Source: Hyphomicrobiales bacterium (GTDB lineage: Bacteria > Pseudomonadota > Alphaproteobacteria > Rhizobiales > Beijerinckiaceae). From it: 52,906 nucleotides of DNA. The DNA is taken from positions 1 through 52,906 of the forward strand of contig CANGIS010000017.1 in NCBI GenBank assembly GCA_947454055.1, read 5' to 3'. A program made the position numbers and the translations under genes. The notes beneath the pieces were generated by a model that was not told where the DNA came from, made no database searches, and was given only the letters and a program-made list of their open reading frames with translations. This document shows, in pieces, positions 35,932 to 44,267 of this stretch (its first letter is position 1; every line of letters begins with the position of its first letter).

Positions 35932-37161
35932 ATGAAACCGATCGATCAGGACAGCACCATTCGCCGGAATTACACGATGCTCGGGTTGCTGTTAGCGGTT
36001 TGGGTACTCATTCTGGTTGCGCTAGCCATCTTCGTCGTCCCGGATATTTACTGGTATTCCTATTATTCGGTTGACTATGCCACGGGCTTTGTCAGGCGTG
36101 GACTGGCAGGACAACTCGTCGGGCTGTTTCCGCACGAGCAATACTTCTCCGCCCTGCAGGTCCTGCGCTGGTTGCCGACGGCCTCTTTGGCGTTCGGACT
36201 CGCACTTCTCGCCAGAGCCGTCGCTTCGGGAGCGGGGCACTCTGAACGGCGCGTTCTGCTTGCGCTGCTTACGCCAATGCTTCCCTTCGGCTTCGCGTAT
36301 GGGCTCTACTCGGTGCGTCCTGACCTGTTTGGCGCTACTGCGCTCATTGTTTACACCGTTGCAATCCAGTCGGCCGGCAGTGACCGCAGAGTTGTGATCG
36401 CAAGTGCCGTATTCGGTACGCTCACGGCCGTATTGACCTTAATGCATGAAGCCATTCCATTTGTCTTTGGGCTTGGCGTTATGGTCTCGCTGACCGTCTT
36501 CGCGCGGGCTCGAAGTGAGACGGCTTTGCGGATCAGCGCGCTCCTCGCTCTCGGTCCCGGAATGCTGGCCGCGGCTGCCATTGTGCTTCTGGGTCGGCGC
36601 GATATTTCAGGGCAACTGTGCCTGCGGATTCCTCATGGTCCGGTAAACGACCCGCTATTGGCTCATCCGAGCTTCGATCAAGTATTGGCCGGGTTTCGTT
36701 TCGATGTTGATTATCATGATTGGGTATGCCGCAATATTTTGCCTTTGTTTGACCAAAACATTGGCGATGCAACCCTCTTCGTTGCTCATATCGGTGCGAA
36801 GGCGCTCCTCGGCTCCACGATATTGGGGGTTGCCTTGTTGGCGCTCACCCTTCAGGCGACGAGCCATTTTTCCGGCGTGCCCTTCCGTCGGATGTTTTCG
36901 CTCTTACGCGCACGCAGCGGATGGATAGGGATCGGCCTCGGACTATTCCTGCCAATCTTCCTGACGGGAGCCGACTGGACACGCTGGTGGATGATGATCA
37001 CCTTCGATATCGGGGTTTCCTTCGTTCTGTTCGCCAGCGGAGAACAAGAAGCAGCCCAACCTTTAAAATTTAGCATGCGGACCATCTGCTGGATCGGAGC
37101 GCTTCTGGTGGCCGGACTGTTGAGCGCCATTCCCGGCTTTGGCATCCCTGCTCCGACGTAA
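35932..37161 (+). CDS. Polytopic membrane protein of unknown function
   Basis: I start this at ATG 35932, preceded by GAGGA; a GTG at 35839 overlapping the previous stop would add 31 polar residues. The 409-residue product has about ten membrane spans. Between the first two spans lies DIYWYSYYSVDYATGFVRRGLAG, a loop with an Asp and the pattern GFVRRGL seen in families of uncharacterised membrane proteins. The layout of a large first loop after one span with an acidic residue would fit a GT-C fold glycosyltransferase or a lipid flippase, but no decisive motif is present. As the last gene of the otsA operon it probably modifies or translocates the trehalose product. It converges with the exporter operon. 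Confidence 0.55.
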   Translation: MKPIDQDSTIRRNYTMLGLLLAVWVLILVALAIFVVPDIYWYSYYSVDYATGFVRRGLAGQLVGLFPHEQYFSALQVLRWLPTASLAFGLALLARAVASGAGHSERRVLLALLTPMLPFGFAYGLYSVRPDLFGATALIVYTVAIQSAGSDRRVVIASAVFGTLTAVLTLMHEAIPFVFGLGVMVSLTVFARARSETALRISALLALGPGMLAAAAIVLLGRRDISGQLCLRIPHGPVNDPLLAHPSFDQVLAGFRFDVDYHDWVCRNILPLFDQNIGDATLFVAHIGAKALLGSTILGVALLALTLQATSHFSGVPFRRMFSLLRARSGWIGIGLGLFLPIFLTGADWTRWWMMITFDIGVSFVLFASGEQEAAQPLKFSMRTICWIGALLVAGLLSAIPGFGIPAPT

Positions 37162-37190
37162 GCAAACGCCGCTCGTCGTCTGGCGGGGCG

Positions 37191-38345
37191 TCAGATGGCT
37201 CTTAGCGCATCGACGATTTTCATGCGGGCGGCTTGCACGGCCGGAAGGAAGCCGCCGAGAAAGCCCATGCCGAGCGCAAAAAGAAGCGATTGCAACACAA
37301 TCCTTGGCGTGAGGACGAAGGGGAAAGCGAGTTCGGAGAAGGACGTCCAGTTGAGTGTCGTTATTTTCACCTGCATCATGAACGATGCGAGTGTCAGACC
37401 GGCCGCCCAGCCGGCCAAGCCGAGAAACATTGCTTCTGCCAAAAATGCCGCGAGGATACTTAATTGCCGGAATCCAAGGGCGCGCAGAACCCCTATTTCC
37501 CTTTTTCGCATGGCGACAGCCGCGTACATGGTGATGGTTGCTCCGATGACGGCGGCCAGCGAGAAAAGCGTCGAGAGCGTGATGCCGAGTACTTTGATTA
37601 AGCCGGAAAGCGTGTTCGACTGCTCCTCGTAAAAGCGACGTTCGCGCTTCGCTTCGATGGTCAAGCGAGGATCCGACTCAAGTCGAGCCTTAAGCTTAGA
37701 GAATGCCTCCGGATCCGCCAGCCTGACCACCACCGAGGAGAAGACCTCCCGACGGAAAGCTTGCATGAACTGCTCGCTGTCGCCCCATATTTCGGAGTCA
37801 AAGCCGCTTCCGCCCGCGTCAAAGCGGCCGACGACCTGCCACTCCCGCTGGGCAAACCGGATTTGCGATCCGATCTCGATGCCTTCGAAACGCCCTCCTA
37901 TGACGATTTCGCTCGATCCGGGAACGAACATGCGTCCGACGGTTAACTTTACCTGAGGCCTCAGGGCGAGAACTCTAGGTCCGACACCGCGGGTCGTGAT
38001 GCTTCTTGTTCGTGAGCGGTCGGACCCGGGCAGGGCGATCATCACGACGACTTCCTTCGAAACCAGGGGTATACCTTCTTGCCCGATCATAAGCTCGGGT
38101 TCGCCCTCGATGATCGAAGCCTGTCGACGATCGATGACGCTTTGGATCTCCACTTCCGCCGAGCGGCGTAGAAAGATGACGTTATTTTCTTCGCCCGTTG
38201 ATGCCATTGTTTTCTCAAGACCGGTGTCGAGCATGAGAACGGCGGCATAGACGAACACAACCAGTGCCATGCCCCCAGCCGTGAGCGCGTTCGTCAATTT
38301 TCGAACCCGCAAATTGCGCAAACTGTAGGTGAACAGCAAAGGCAT
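37191..38345 (-). CDS. ABC transporter permease, FtsX/MacB type (second permease)
   Basis: This 384-residue protein has one N-terminal span (NALTAGGMALVVFVYAAVLML), a periplasmic domain of about 210 residues, and three C-terminal spans carrying the FtsX domain, with REIGVLRALGFR as the ATPase-contact helix. It has the MacB/LolC topology. It starts 2 bases after the first permease gene and is clearly different from it in sequence, so the exporter would be a heterodimer. It is the last gene of the four-gene operon that starts at 41463. Confidence 0.85.
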   Translation of the reverse strand: MPLLFTYSLRNLRVRKLTNALTAGGMALVVFVYAAVLMLDTGLEKTMASTGEENNVIFLRRSAEVEIQSVIDRRQASIIEGEPELMIGQEGIPLVSKEVVVMIALPGSDRSRTRSITTRGVGPRVLALRPQVKLTVGRMFVPGSSEIVIGGRFEGIEIGSQIRFAQREWQVVGRFDAGGSGFDSEIWGDSEQFMQAFRREVFSSVVVRLADPEAFSKLKARLESDPRLTIEAKRERRFYEEQSNTLSGLIKVLGITLSTLFSLAAVIGATITMYAAVAMRKREIGVLRALGFRQLSILAAFLAEAMFLGLAGWAAGLTLASFMMQVKITTLNWTSFSELAFPFVLTPRIVLQSLLFALGMGFLGGFLPAVQAARMKIVDALRAI

Positions 38346-38347
38346 TG

Positions 38348-39508
38348 TCAGCCCACTGCCCGAAGGCCGTCGACAATGCGGATATTGGCCGCACGATGCA
38401 TCGGGACCAGCGTCGACAGCAGGCCGACAGCCAAGGATGCAAACAGCTGCAGGGCGATTATTTTTGTATCGACGATTAGCGGTGGAAGCGGTGTTTCGGT
38501 AAGTGCGACAAGACGCGAGGCGACGGGCGGTGTCAGCGCGATTGCGATCGTGCCACCGATAAGTGCGATCATGACGGATTCACCCAGGATCAATCGTGCG
38601 ATATAGCCGGGGCCAAAGCCCAGGGCTTTCAGCGTTGCGTATTCCCCGAGACGCTCGCGCGCCGTCATTGCCATGGTGTTGGCCATGACAGCAAGGATGA
38701 TGCCGATGACGACGACGGACACGATGCGGATCGAGACAAGGATCGATTCGGTCTGCTTCATGAATCCGATTTGGAAGGCTCGCTCGGTCTCGGTGAGTGT
38801 ATTCGTGGTTGAATTACGGAAGAGAGCGTCGATGGTCTGGCTGACCTCGTTGACCCGATCGATGTCGGCAACATCGACAACGAAGAAGCCGACCTGGTCG
38901 GCCTGCGCCTTTGAGCGGGCGCGAAGCGTCTCGTTCAGATAGTCCCAGTGGAAAAACAACTGCGACGTATCGGCTTTGGGGTCGCGGGCATCGAAAATGC
39001 CCTCGATCACAAACTCCCAATCGCCAGGGTAGATGGTTCCGCGCAACTGAATTACATCGCCAGGCTTAAATCCGAAACGGTTGGCAAGTTTGCGTCCCAC
39101 GATTGCGCCACGGCGGTCGCTCATAAAAGCGCGACGCGTTTCGTCCGAAAGCACGAATTCGGGGTACATATCGAAATGGCTCCCGGCGTCGATGGCAATT
39201 TGAACAAAGAAATTCTTGTTTTCTTTGTATATGCCGCCAAAAATGTTCATGTAGGTCACGCCCCGCACCCCGTCGATGGCACGGATGCTCTTATCATAAG
39301 AGTGCGGAAGAGGCATGGTGAACGCTATGGCATTGCGCGTGACAAGACGCGAAGGCACTGCGTTATCGATGCCTGCATACCATGCGCTAATGATGGTCTG
39401 AAGCACGCCGAAGGCAAGGATAGCAACAACGAGCCCCGCAAGGGTTAGCCATGTGCGGAGGCGTTGCCGCCAAGCGTTGCGCGCCACGAGTTTGAACCAT
39501 TGGATCAT
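38348..39508 (-). CDS. ABC transporter permease, FtsX/MacB type (first permease)
   Basis: This 386-residue protein has the same four-span layout: a first span after WRQRLRTWLTLAGLVV, a periplasmic domain with GRKLANRFGFKPGDVIQLRG (a MacB-type periplasmic core motif), and a C-terminal FtsX domain with MTARERLGEYATLKALGFG. It lies 9 bases after the ATPase gene. Such permeases extract substrates from the membrane rather than the cytosol, which suits a glycolipid cargo. The cargo assignment is inference from the neighbouring trehalose acylation genes. Confidence 0.85.
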   Translation of the reverse strand: MIQWFKLVARNAWRQRLRTWLTLAGLVVAILAFGVLQTIISAWYAGIDNAVPSRLVTRNAIAFTMPLPHSYDKSIRAIDGVRGVTYMNIFGGIYKENKNFFVQIAIDAGSHFDMYPEFVLSDETRRAFMSDRRGAIVGRKLANRFGFKPGDVIQLRGTIYPGDWEFVIEGIFDARDPKADTSQLFFHWDYLNETLRARSKAQADQVGFFVVDVADIDRVNEVSQTIDALFRNSTTNTLTETERAFQIGFMKQTESILVSIRIVSVVVIGIILAVMANTMAMTARERLGEYATLKALGFGPGYIARLILGESVMIALIGGTIAIALTPPVASRLVALTETPLPPLIVDTKIIALQLFASLAVGLLSTLVPMHRAANIRIVDGLRAVG

Positions 39509-39517
39509 GTTCAGAAA

Positions 39518-40249
39518 TTACTCACGGCGTAACTCCACGCGCTCGGCAAGCTCGCCCTTCTCCAGATGCATGATGGCCTTGGCATGTTCTGCCGCGCGTC
39601 GGTCATGGGTCACCATGATGATCGTAGTGCCCATCTCGCGGTTGAGCCGCTGCATGATGGTGAGCACTTCTTCTGCGGATTGCCGATCGAGATCGCCGGT
39701 TGGCTCGTCGGCGACCAGCAGCGTGGGGTCGGTGACAATTGCCCGCGCGATGGCCACACGCTGCTGCTGGCCACCCGAGAGCTCCGACGGGAAGTGCTTG
39801 ATGCGATCGCTGAGGCCGACGAGTTCAAGGGCGAGGAGCGCATGGTCCCGGCGTTCACGCCGCCCCAGATGGGTGAGGGTGAGGGGCAATTCGACATTCT
39901 CCAGCGCTGTGAGCACCGGCATGAGATTGTAGAACTGAAAGATGAACCCGACATTCGCCGCGCGCCAGTCAGCCAGCGAGGCTTCGGGGAGACGGGTGAT
40001 ATCGTTGCCGCCAACGACGATTGAGCCGCTATCAGGATTGTCGATGCCCGCGATCAGATTGAGGAGCGTCGACTTCCCCGACCCTGATGGGCCCATGAGC
40101 GCGAGGAATTCTCCCCGCCGGATGTCAAAGCCGATGTCCGAAAGGACCGGGACGACCTCTTTACCACGCCGATAGGCTTTGCTGACGCCACGAAGCGCGA
40201 TCAGCACATCGTCCCCGGAGTGGGCGTCAGGAGAACGTTGCGAGGTCAC
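39518..40249 (-). CDS. ABC transporter ATP-binding protein (MacB/LolD family)
   Basis: This 243-residue ATPase has Walker A GPSGSGKS at residues 53-60, a Q-loop in GFIFQFYNLMPVLTALENVELPL (typical of the MacB/LolD group), the signature LSGGQQQR, Walker B LLVADEPTGDLD and the switch His in VTHD. It overlaps the adaptor gene by ATGA. It powers the two FtsX permeases encoded just downstream. Confidence 0.92.
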   Translation of the reverse strand: MTSQRSPDAHSGDDVLIALRGVSKAYRRGKEVVPVLSDIGFDIRRGEFLALMGPSGSGKSTLLNLIAGIDNPDSGSIVVGGNDITRLPEASLADWRAANVGFIFQFYNLMPVLTALENVELPLTLTHLGRRERRDHALLALELVGLSDRIKHFPSELSGGQQQRVAIARAIVTDPTLLVADEPTGDLDRQSAEEVLTIMQRLNREMGTTIIMVTHDRRAAEHAKAIMHLEKGELAERVELRRE

Positions 40250-41463
40250 TTTGCATCCTTGGTCACGGCGCGCCCGTCGACGAGGGTATCGGACGCCCTG
40301 ATCACGACACGGGTGCCGACCTCGAGACCATGCACAACAACTTGCTCGCCTACTTTCGCTCCGACCTCGACGCGCCGCAGACGAGCCTTACCCTCGTCGA
40401 TCATCCAGACAGACTTGCCATCGCCCGCTTCAACGATAGCCGATGCCGGTACAACGAGAATTGGCTTATGCTCATCCCCTTCCACAGGCCGCTTCAGGAA
40501 TGCCACTTTGGCGCTCATGTCCGGAAGCATTTTCGGGTCGCGCTGCATGAAACGAACCTTGACGAGGACCGACGCCTTTGCCCGATCTACCGTTGGTACC
40601 ATCAGGCTTACCTGACCATCGAAGCGTAGGCCGGGCATGGCGTCGAGCTGGATTTCAACCGGCTGGCCTACCTGGATGTCCATGAATGACGACTCCGTCA
40701 CGGACGCCTCCACTTCGAGCGTGTCCATATCGGCGATGGTGACCACCGCTCCCTTGGTATCGACGGCTTGCGAAAAGGGAGTGATCGTATCGCCGACATT
40801 GGCATTCCGCGTAATGACAACGCCGTCGAAGGGCGCACGGATGATGGTCTGGTCCAGGGCGACTTCGGCGACCCGGAGATTGGCCTGAGCAACCGCAACA
40901 GCCGCTTCAAGGCCCGCCACTGCCGCCCGCGCCTTGCCAAGGCGTCCCACAGCACTATCGTGCGCCGACTCGCTGACGAGCTTCTTTTCGATGAGAGCCT
41001 CTGAACGATTGAAGGCGAGTTCGGCCTCCGAGAGTTCAGCCTGTCCCTGACCGACATTGGCTTTGGCGAGCAGCACATTGGCGGCTGCCTGGTCCCGTAA
41101 TGCTTGCGTGTCTCCGTTTTCCAGTCGCGCGATGACATCGCCGATATGGACATCGCTTCCTTCGAGGACGCCGAGCCATTCGAGCCGACCCGTTGCTTTG
41201 GATGCAACAGAAGCCTTGCGCTGTGCTACAACATAGCCTGTTGCGTTAAGAACGGTGAGCAGCTGCGACGGATAGACGTTCGACACAACCACGGTCTCGA
41301 CGGTCAATGGCGTGAACTGCTGCCACGTCCAAATCGAAATTCCGATGCCGACGAGAGAGGCCGCGATGAGTATCGACGGGCGAACGCCGTGTGGCCCCGC
41401 GTGACGTCGCGTGTTCGCGGTACGGGCGATCGATAGTGCGGACAGATCCGATGGCGTCTTCAC
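40246..41463 (-). CDS. Periplasmic adaptor (membrane fusion) protein of the exporter
   Basis: This 405-residue protein has one N-terminal span (PSILIAASLVGIGISIW), a lipoyl/barrel-sandwich domain split around a helical hairpin (about residues 105-205, rich in Ala, Glu and Leu), and IIRAPFDGVVITRNANVGD as the return strand. A beta-barrel and a membrane-proximal domain follow. It is of the MacA/HlyD type and is the first gene of the exporter operon. No TolC-like gene is in the window, so an outer-membrane partner, if used, is encoded elsewhere. Confidence 0.88.
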   Translation of the reverse strand: MKTPSDLSALSIARTANTRRHAGPHGVRPSILIAASLVGIGISIWTWQQFTPLTVETVVVSNVYPSQLLTVLNATGYVVAQRKASVASKATGRLEWLGVLEGSDVHIGDVIARLENGDTQALRDQAAANVLLAKANVGQGQAELSEAELAFNRSEALIEKKLVSESAHDSAVGRLGKARAAVAGLEAAVAVAQANLRVAEVALDQTIIRAPFDGVVITRNANVGDTITPFSQAVDTKGAVVTIADMDTLEVEASVTESSFMDIQVGQPVEIQLDAMPGLRFDGQVSLMVPTVDRAKASVLVKVRFMQRDPKMLPDMSAKVAFLKRPVEGDEHKPILVVPASAIVEAGDGKSVWMIDEGKARLRRVEVGAKVGEQVVVHGLEVGTRVVIRASDTLVDGRAVTKDAK

Positions 41464-41643
41464 GTAACCTCTTAAGGGTTGGGGGCGATTCTTGGGCTGA
41501 TTACCATTTTCAGGAACATCGCGTAGATTTCGAAGAAAAAGCTTTGTAGAGAACGGCTTGAGCCCAAGTCTGGTTAAGTTTAATCGACAATTTCATGTTA
41601 CAAGACTGTTCAAGGTAACGCGATAGAGAAAACGAACCTGCGA
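41464..41643 (-). promoter_or_regulatory. Promoter region of the exporter operon with a small dyad
   Basis: This AT-rich 180-base stretch upstream of the adaptor gene contains the dyad GTTAC-N13-GTAAC at 41597-41619 and a wider 8-bp inverted repeat CTTGGGCT (41491-41498) / AGCCCAAG (41561-41568). Either could be an operator or an RNA structure. No promoter hexamers stand out. Confidence 0.25.
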
Positions 41644-42528
41644 TCAGACGGGACCGGGCCATAGTGCAAATGCGCAGGCAACCACCCAAAGCGCTACCGT
41701 GAGCAACAATTGCCAGTCGGCCAACAAAACATCCGTCGGTGACTCGCCGTTATCATCCGTTTCTACAACGAACCAATAGCGAAATAGCCCAAACAGTACC
41801 AACGGAACAGTGATGACTAAATCAGGTTTCGCAGAAATTACGAACATACTGTAGAAAATTAACGTGCTGGTTGCTGCCATTTCTACATAACGCTCGATCA
41901 ATATTAACGAGTATTTTTCCAATACTTTGCGACCGTCGGTACCGCTTTGTCGCAATTCTTGTCTGCGCTTTATGGCTGCAAGATATAAAGCGAGACAGAG
42001 CGTCGTGATGAACATCCAAGAGGACAAAGGCACATCGAGCGCGACGGCACCTGCATAGACCCGCAGCACAAAGCCGATCGCGATCGTAAAAATATCCATC
42101 ACGGGCTGGTGTTTGAGCACAAAGGTATAGGCGAGGTTCAGCAACAGGTAGCCGATAATAACCGTTACCACTTTAGGTGTTACGAACCATCCGCCGATGA
42201 TGACGGCATAGAGGCAAAATAAAACGAAAAACGCAGCGGGAATTGATACGGTGCCGGCGGCCAGCGGCCGGTCTTTGGATTTTTTAATATGACGGCGATC
42301 ACTCTCAATGTCGTATAGATCATTGCTGATATAGGTTGCCGACGACGCAACACAGAACAGCAGGACCGCCAACAGGCTATTGATGACGGCGTGATACTCC
42401 AAGAACGCTTTTGAAAAGACCAAGGGTGCCAAAACAAAGCCGTTTTTAACCCAATGCTTCGGCCTCATCAGCTTGATTAAGCCAGGCATCTGGGCTAGCG
42501 AAAAGTGGCCTGGCCCCTTGTTTTCCAT
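41644..42528 (-). CDS. UbiA-family decaprenyl-phosphate phosphoribosyltransferase (DPPR synthase)
   Basis: The enzyme would transfer 5-phosphoribose from PRPP to decaprenyl phosphate, the first membrane step of decaprenylphosphoryl-arabinose synthesis. From ATG 42528 the product has 294 residues and about eight spans. It shows LMRPKHWVKNGFVLAPLVFS, the first Asp motif NDLYDIESDRRH followed by KSKDRPLAAG, and a second motif region with YLAAIKRRQEL. These fit the Rv3806c-type subgroup. A longer start at 42663 would run through the divergent gtrA-type gene and is rejected. The dprE1-dprE2 genes alongside support the assignment. Confidence 0.82.
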   Translation of the reverse strand: MENKGPGHFSLAQMPGLIKLMRPKHWVKNGFVLAPLVFSKAFLEYHAVINSLLAVLLFCVASSATYISNDLYDIESDRRHIKKSKDRPLAAGTVSIPAAFFVLFCLYAVIIGGWFVTPKVVTVIIGYLLLNLAYTFVLKHQPVMDIFTIAIGFVLRVYAGAVALDVPLSSWMFITTLCLALYLAAIKRRQELRQSGTDGRKVLEKYSLILIERYVEMAATSTLIFYSMFVISAKPDLVITVPLVLFGLFRYWFVVETDDNGESPTDVLLADWQLLLTVALWVVACAFALWPGPV

Positions 42529-42555
42529 TAATTCGAACCTTGGTTTTGATACAGA

Positions 42556-42969
42556 ATGATTGCGTCTAAGCAGCTGGCTTTCAGCTATGCGATTTTTGCG
42601 ATCATCGCAACCGTCGCAAATATTGGCGCTCAGGACATGGTTATCCATGTTTATCATGGGCAATTCGATATATTGGCATCAATGATTGTAGGCACAGGAG
42701 CCGGTATTATTGTGAAATATGTACTCGATAAGCGATATATATTTCAATTTCGTCCGCGAAATCTCGTTCACGGTACTTGGACGTTCGTCCTCTATACCGT
42801 TATGGGGCTTGCCACGACCATCGTTTTCTGGGGCTTCGAGTTTGTTTCGTATCACCTATTCGAATCCAACGAAATGCGCTATCTGGGCGGTGTTATCGGC
42901 TTGGCGGTCGGCTATCCGATGAAATATCAACTCGATAAGTTTTATGTTTTTCCCAAGGAGACCGCATGA
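42556..42969 (+). CDS. GtrA-family membrane protein
   Basis: This 137-residue protein has four spans, with FSYAIFAIIATVANIG, GTGAGIIVKYVLDKRYIF and VGYPMKYQLDKFYVF. The repeated KY-LDK-(Y/F)-F pattern is the GtrA signature. In mycobacteria the GtrA member Rv3789 is encoded directly before dprE1-dprE2 and has been proposed to translocate or organise decaprenylphosphoryl-arabinose; the gene order here is the same. The stop overlaps the dprE1 start as ATGA. It starts only 27 bases from the divergent UbiA-type gene. Confidence 0.85.
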   Translation: MIASKQLAFSYAIFAIIATVANIGAQDMVIHVYHGQFDILASMIVGTGAGIIVKYVLDKRYIFQFRPRNLVHGTWTFVLYTVMGLATTIVFWGFEFVSYHLFESNEMRYLGGVIGLAVGYPMKYQLDKFYVFPKETA

Positions 42970-44267
42970 GGCGAATTTCCTCCTGGGGACGTCTCAACGC
43001 TTTAACGCATAACGTTATTGGACTGAGTGACTCGCCTACCATCAAAGACATCATTAGCCGGGGACCTCATCCTGGCTTGGCTCATGGTATGGGCCGAAGC
43101 TATGGCGACGTCTGTTTAAACCCTCTCGGTACGCTTTGGCTCACAACCGCCCTCGACCGATTGATTGCCTTCGATGACAGGACTGGACTCTTGGTCTGCG
43201 AAGCGGGCGTTCTTTTGGGAGATATACAACGGCTCATGATTCCGCGTGGCTGGAGTTTGCCGGTGGTTCCAGGCACCCAAATGGTGACCGTCGGAGGTGC
43301 GATTGCCAACGACGTCCATGGAAAAAATCATCATGGCATGGGCTCGTTTGGCGATCACGTCACGCAACTGACCCTCCTCCGAACGGATGGGGAGACGATT
43401 GTCTGCGGACCAAATCTGCAATCGAATTGGTTCGCGGCCACGGTGGGCGGGATCGGGCTAACGGGAGTGATTGCGCAAGCTACGATCCAGTTGCATCCAG
43501 TGCCTGGCCCCTGGCTTGAAACCGAGACAATTCCCTTTGCCGATTTCGACGCGTTTTTTCAAATTGCTGCTGCTTCAGAAGCGGGTTGGGAACACACGGT
43601 ATCGTGGATCGATAGTGTATCGCGTTATCGTGGACGTGGCCTTTTTCTGCGAGGCAATTCGGCGGTTGTAGCCCATCCGCCCGAGGTTAAAAAAATTAAT
43701 CTGAAAATGCCGTTTACGTTGCCAATTTCCCTGTTCAATCGGCAGACCATTCGTCTTTTCAACATGGCATATTACACTCTCCACGCCCTCAAGGCCGGAA
43801 GGAATATTTCCCACTACACCTCCTATTTTTATCCTCTCGATAATGTACTCGAGTGGAATCGAATTTATGGGAAAAGAGGCTTCTTTCAATATCAGAGCGT
43901 TGTACCCAATGACGTGGGGAAATTCGCAGTTCAAGCGATGATGAAAGAAATTGCAGCTTCGGGGGATGGCTCGTTCCTGACCACGCTAAAGACATTCGGC
44001 GATCGCCAGCCCATTGGCATGCTCAGCTTTCCGCAGCCTGGTGTGACCCTGGCACTCGATGTTCCTAACCGCGGCCAACGTTCGCTCATGCTGTTTGATC
44101 GGCTCGATGCCATCGTGCGTGAAGCAAAGGGACGCCTTTATTTGGCCAAGGATGCACGGATGCCAAGAGACCTGTTTGAGGCCGGCTATCCGCGTCTGGC
44201 TGAATTTATAAAATATAGAGACCCGGGCATCAGTTCTAGCCTATCACGCCGCTTGATGGGGCATTAA
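42966..44267 (+). CDS. dprE1: Decaprenylphosphoryl-ribose 2'-oxidase
   Basis: DprE1 is the FAD-dependent oxidase that, with DprE2, epimerises decaprenylphosphoryl-ribose to the arabinose form. The 433-residue protein has the FAD-binding GRSYGD, PVVPGTQMVTVGGAIANDVHG with His118 (matching the flavin-region His of the M. tuberculosis enzyme), VGGIGLTG, and near the C-terminus RLYLAKDAR with Tyr392 and the catalytic Lys395. The position matching M. tuberculosis Cys387, the target of benzothiazinones, is Ala363 here (VTLALDVP). It starts in an ATGA overlap with the GtrA gene and is followed directly by dprE2. Confidence 0.88.
   Translation: MRRISSWGRLNALTHNVIGLSDSPTIKDIISRGPHPGLAHGMGRSYGDVCLNPLGTLWLTTALDRLIAFDDRTGLLVCEAGVLLGDIQRLMIPRGWSLPVVPGTQMVTVGGAIANDVHGKNHHGMGSFGDHVTQLTLLRTDGETIVCGPNLQSNWFAATVGGIGLTGVIAQATIQLHPVPGPWLETETIPFADFDAFFQIAAASEAGWEHTVSWIDSVSRYRGRGLFLRGNSAVVAHPPEVKKINLKMPFTLPISLFNRQTIRLFNMAYYTLHALKAGRNISHYTSYFYPLDNVLEWNRIYGKRGFFQYQSVVPNDVGKFAVQAMMKEIAASGDGSFLTTLKTFGDRQPIGMLSFPQPGVTLALDVPNRGQRSLMLFDRLDAIVREAKGRLYLAKDARMPRDLFEAGYPRLAEFIKYRDPGISSSLSRRLMGH

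Noticed and set aside
41491-41568. Inverted repeat CTTGGGCT/AGCCCAAG as the ends of a mobile element
   Set aside because: The 62-base spacer holds no gene and there is no target duplication; an 8-bp match can occur by chance.
42529-42663. Longer start (42663) for the UbiA-type gene
   Set aside because: It would run through the first 100 bases of the divergent GtrA gene and adds a polar, motif-free leader. ATG 42528 fits the family length.
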